Positions 61,901-64,000 of a DNA stretch of 64,000 nt are shown here, piece by piece (the stretch's first letter is position 1; every line of letters begins with the position of its first letter). The DNA is from Pelecanus crispus (Eukaryota > Chordata > Aves > Pelecaniformes > Pelecanidae), in NCBI RefSeq assembly GCF_030463565.1, contig NC_134643.1, positions 78,427,721-78,491,720 on the forward strand. The letters are read 5' to 3'. The position numbers and the translations under genes are program-made. The notes under the pieces were generated by a model. The model had not been told where the DNA came from and did no database searches. It saw only the letters and a program-made list of their open reading frames with translations.

Positions 61901-62918
61901 CATAACAGATGAACAGGAATTGGGTGTATTTGCCTATTGTATATTTGAAAAAATAACGCGTTTTGGTTCTGCCCTTTTTTATCATACCTCTGTTTACCTT
62001 TTAGCAAGCTAAACACAGCTCTTCTGTAGCATTTGGCTTTTGGTCAGAAAATCTGCAGTGAAGCTTTTTCCTGCTTACTTGCTTATTTTTTTTTAACTGC
62101 TGCCTGTACCCTAACAAAAGCAGTGCGGCCTACCAGAGCAAGACATTACTTAGTCTTACTTCTGTAGGCAGATTTAATCTAGTACACATGGGCTTGGCAG
62201 CTAAGATTGCTGCCACTGATTGAATGTTTCATGCAGAAGCCACAGGTGTACTCCCCGTTTATCTCCCTCCTTGTTTAGCAAAACATCATTTAAGTACTTA
62301 TCTTCTCATTGTCCTCCCTGGTGTTTATTTTCTGAGGCAGCTTCTCAAGTGTCTGCTGCTAATTCACATCACTCTTAATAGCCATTGTGCATCCTTACCA
62401 CCCTTTTGAGGCTAAAAATGCAACGCAATGTATAAAATTATTTTGCTTGAGCACAGGAAAGCAAACGCTGTTTCCTTACCCTTCCCCACACCATTCCATT
62501 GAGTGAATGGACCTCGATGAATACAGAAATACACACTTAGTGCCTTTTTTTTTTTCCTTTTCTTTTCCAAGTGGCGTTCATATAATACCAAACTGCTTTA
62601 CTCCTCTGGCATACTTATGGGTGAGGATATTTATGTAGATAAAATTCAATAATCTCAGTGCACAAAGCTGAGAGGGAAGTAAAGGCCTCATTCCTGCGTG
62701 TCCCCCCCCAGTGTAAAGGATAGCTCCCTTTATGGGGGTATTGTCCAGTGAACCTGGTACAAGATCCGTTAATTTCAGCTGCAGCCTTCCTCAGTGACAA
62801 GACTAGGCTGTGGATCAGATCCTACATGTGTATATTTTTAAAATCTGCTAAAACCGGAAAATTTTGTAGCTACATTTTAAAATTGCTTTGCCAATCAACA
62901 TCTTTGGGTTTGTTTCAG
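55917..62918 (+). other. TSPO: Presumed TSPO intron 1
   Basis: AT-rich beyond the island. There are homopolymer runs near 56,114 (18 G), 56,640 and 60,553 (A), and a possible SINE remnant near 61,755. No coding exon was recognised. Confidence 0.55.
61755..61815 (+). repeat. Possible tRNA-derived SINE remnant
   Basis: ACAGCCTAGTCGATAAGGCA resembles the A-box head seen in the 48,281 copy. The B-box part (GGTTGCTC) is diverged. Confidence 0.35.
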
Positions 62919-63119
62919 ATTCACTGTCTCAATGGAAGTGGCATCAGCCTGGGCCCCAGCAGTGGGTTTCACACTCCTGCCCCATGCAGGAGGACTTTTA
63001 GGAAGCAAGATAACCAAAAAGGAAATCCCAGTGTGGTATCAATCTCTACAGAAGCCATCCTGGTGCCCACCTAACTGGGTGTTTGCTCCTGTTTGGGGAA
63101 CTCTCTATACATCTATGGG
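62919..63119 (+). CDS. TSPO: Translocator protein TSPO, first coding exon (gene continues beyond window)
   Basis: TSPO is an outer mitochondrial membrane protein with five helices. It binds cholesterol, porphyrins and benzodiazepine-type ligands. The acceptor GTTTCAG precedes 62919, the ATG is at 62932 and the donor ATGGG|GTATGT follows 63119. The 63 residues start MEVASAWAPAVGFTLLPHAG, which gives helix 1, and end QKPSWCPPNWVFAPVWGTLY, then TSMG. The PSW.PP.W..APVWGTLY block is the TSPO/MBR signature. Reading past the donor loses similarity, so the exon ends there as in mammals. The remaining exons (GSY.. onward) are not in the last 880 bases. Identity is near certain; the CDS is partial because of the window edge. 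Confidence 0.95.
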
Positions 63120-64000
63120 GTATGTTTTTCACATTGTATTAAGGCACTTATCTGATCTCAGAGATGCTTATTGTATAATGCTGGACCAGAGAACTATTGT
63201 TGTATTCCTGTGGCTGTATGTTTATAAGAAACCATGTCAAGCTGCCTGTTGAACAGGTGAAAACTTGTTTTAGGAATTGTGTATGTGTTTGATAGGACAT
63301 TTTGTATGCACAAGTATCCACATCAAAAGCAGGAGTTTGAAAAGCTGCCATTTGCTTTCCTCATTCATTCTGAGGGGAAGACCTGCCAAGCTGGCAGCGA
63401 TGGAGCAAGGCAGCACTGTGATCTCTTCTATGTATGTCCTTCAGTAGTTTTAGGAAAATTAAAAAAAAAAAGGGGGGGGGGGCAGGAGGGAGAATTAGCA
63501 TAGAACTGTTCTAACAGAGCTCAATTAAAAGAAACCAAAATCAAAACATACATGTCCTGTCAAATAAAACTGCCAGCCTGTTAAACTGTAAATGTTTGAA
63601 ACCATCTACTGTCTTCTTATTTAACTAGTTTAAAATACTTGACAGCACAGCAATTACTGTCAAATAAACAAGGAATCACAAGGCCAAATACCATTCCCAC
63701 AGGAACCTTAAAAGTTTAATAATACTGTATTTTGGCAGCTATTACTTTTAATAAGATGTAGCAAAGATATTTATAGAGGTAGGTTGTCTCAGGAGATTGT
63801 TTGGGCAGTTTTGATGCTCCTCACAGACTGCTCTAGAAGCTGTCCACCCAACATTACGTGCTTTTATGTTAACTCTGGTGAGCTGTGCCACAGAGGAAAG
63901 GCAGCACTCTGCTCCCAGAGCCTCAACAGAGGTCAGCACAGCCCCCAAGCACAAAATGATGCTTTGTGTCTCTTCTGCACTTGGTCATTAAGAACTAGCT
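63120..64000 (+). other. TSPO: TSPO intron 2 (part)
   Basis: No TSPO exon or other gene was recognised. A G-run follows an A-run at 63,462-63,482. Confidence 0.6.

Noticed and set aside
63120-63252. Reading TSPO on past 63119 to a 106-residue product
   Set aside because: Similarity to TSPO stops exactly at the GTATGT donor, and the following residues do not resemble helix 2.

Overview
The window looks like nuclear DNA of a bird. Intron-split vertebrate genes have residue-level matches to known families, the repeats are CR1 LINEs carrying the avian 3' tail octamer, and compact CpG islands sit in an AT-rich background. There is no sign of bacterial, phage or viral organisation. The gene order matches the conserved vertebrate block PACSIN2 - TTLL1 - BIK - MCAT - TSPO (human 22q13).

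Layout. Bases 1-2,700: a CpG island with a cluster of four CCAAT boxes and a minus-strand 5' splice donor, read as the promoter, non-coding exon 1 and start of intron 1 of PACSIN2 (named from synteny only). Bases 3.3-11.8 kb: AT-rich intergenic DNA with two perfect hairpins. Bases 12.2-30.9 kb: TTLL1 on the minus strand, with nine coding exons joining to exactly 423 codons and a CpG-island promoter with X-box-like motifs. Bases 33.9-47.1 kb: BIK on the plus strand, with a CpG-island promoter, a 9 kb first intron and four coding exons. Bases 49-53 kb: convergent intergenic DNA with CR1 insertions. Bases 53.5-55.6 kb: MCAT on the minus strand, four exons, 392 codons. From about 55.9 kb: TSPO on the plus strand, head to head with MCAT; only its first coding exon (62,919-63,119) lies in the window.

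Function. The genes do not form one pathway. TTLL1 polyglutamylates tubulin in cilia and neurons. BIK is a membrane-anchored BH3 protein. MCAT loads malonate onto mitochondrial acyl carrier protein, and TSPO is an outer mitochondrial membrane protein. MCAT and TSPO share a bidirectional CpG island.

Most interesting: the avian BIK reads like a shortened BAK. It has a nearly BAK-identical BH3 region, a BH1-like NW...GYG segment at almost the right distance, possibly an alpha-1-like stretch, and then a direct jump to the tail anchor. This suggests where the BH3-only gene BIK came from. No CRISPR, tRNA gene, rRNA or intact mobile element was found.
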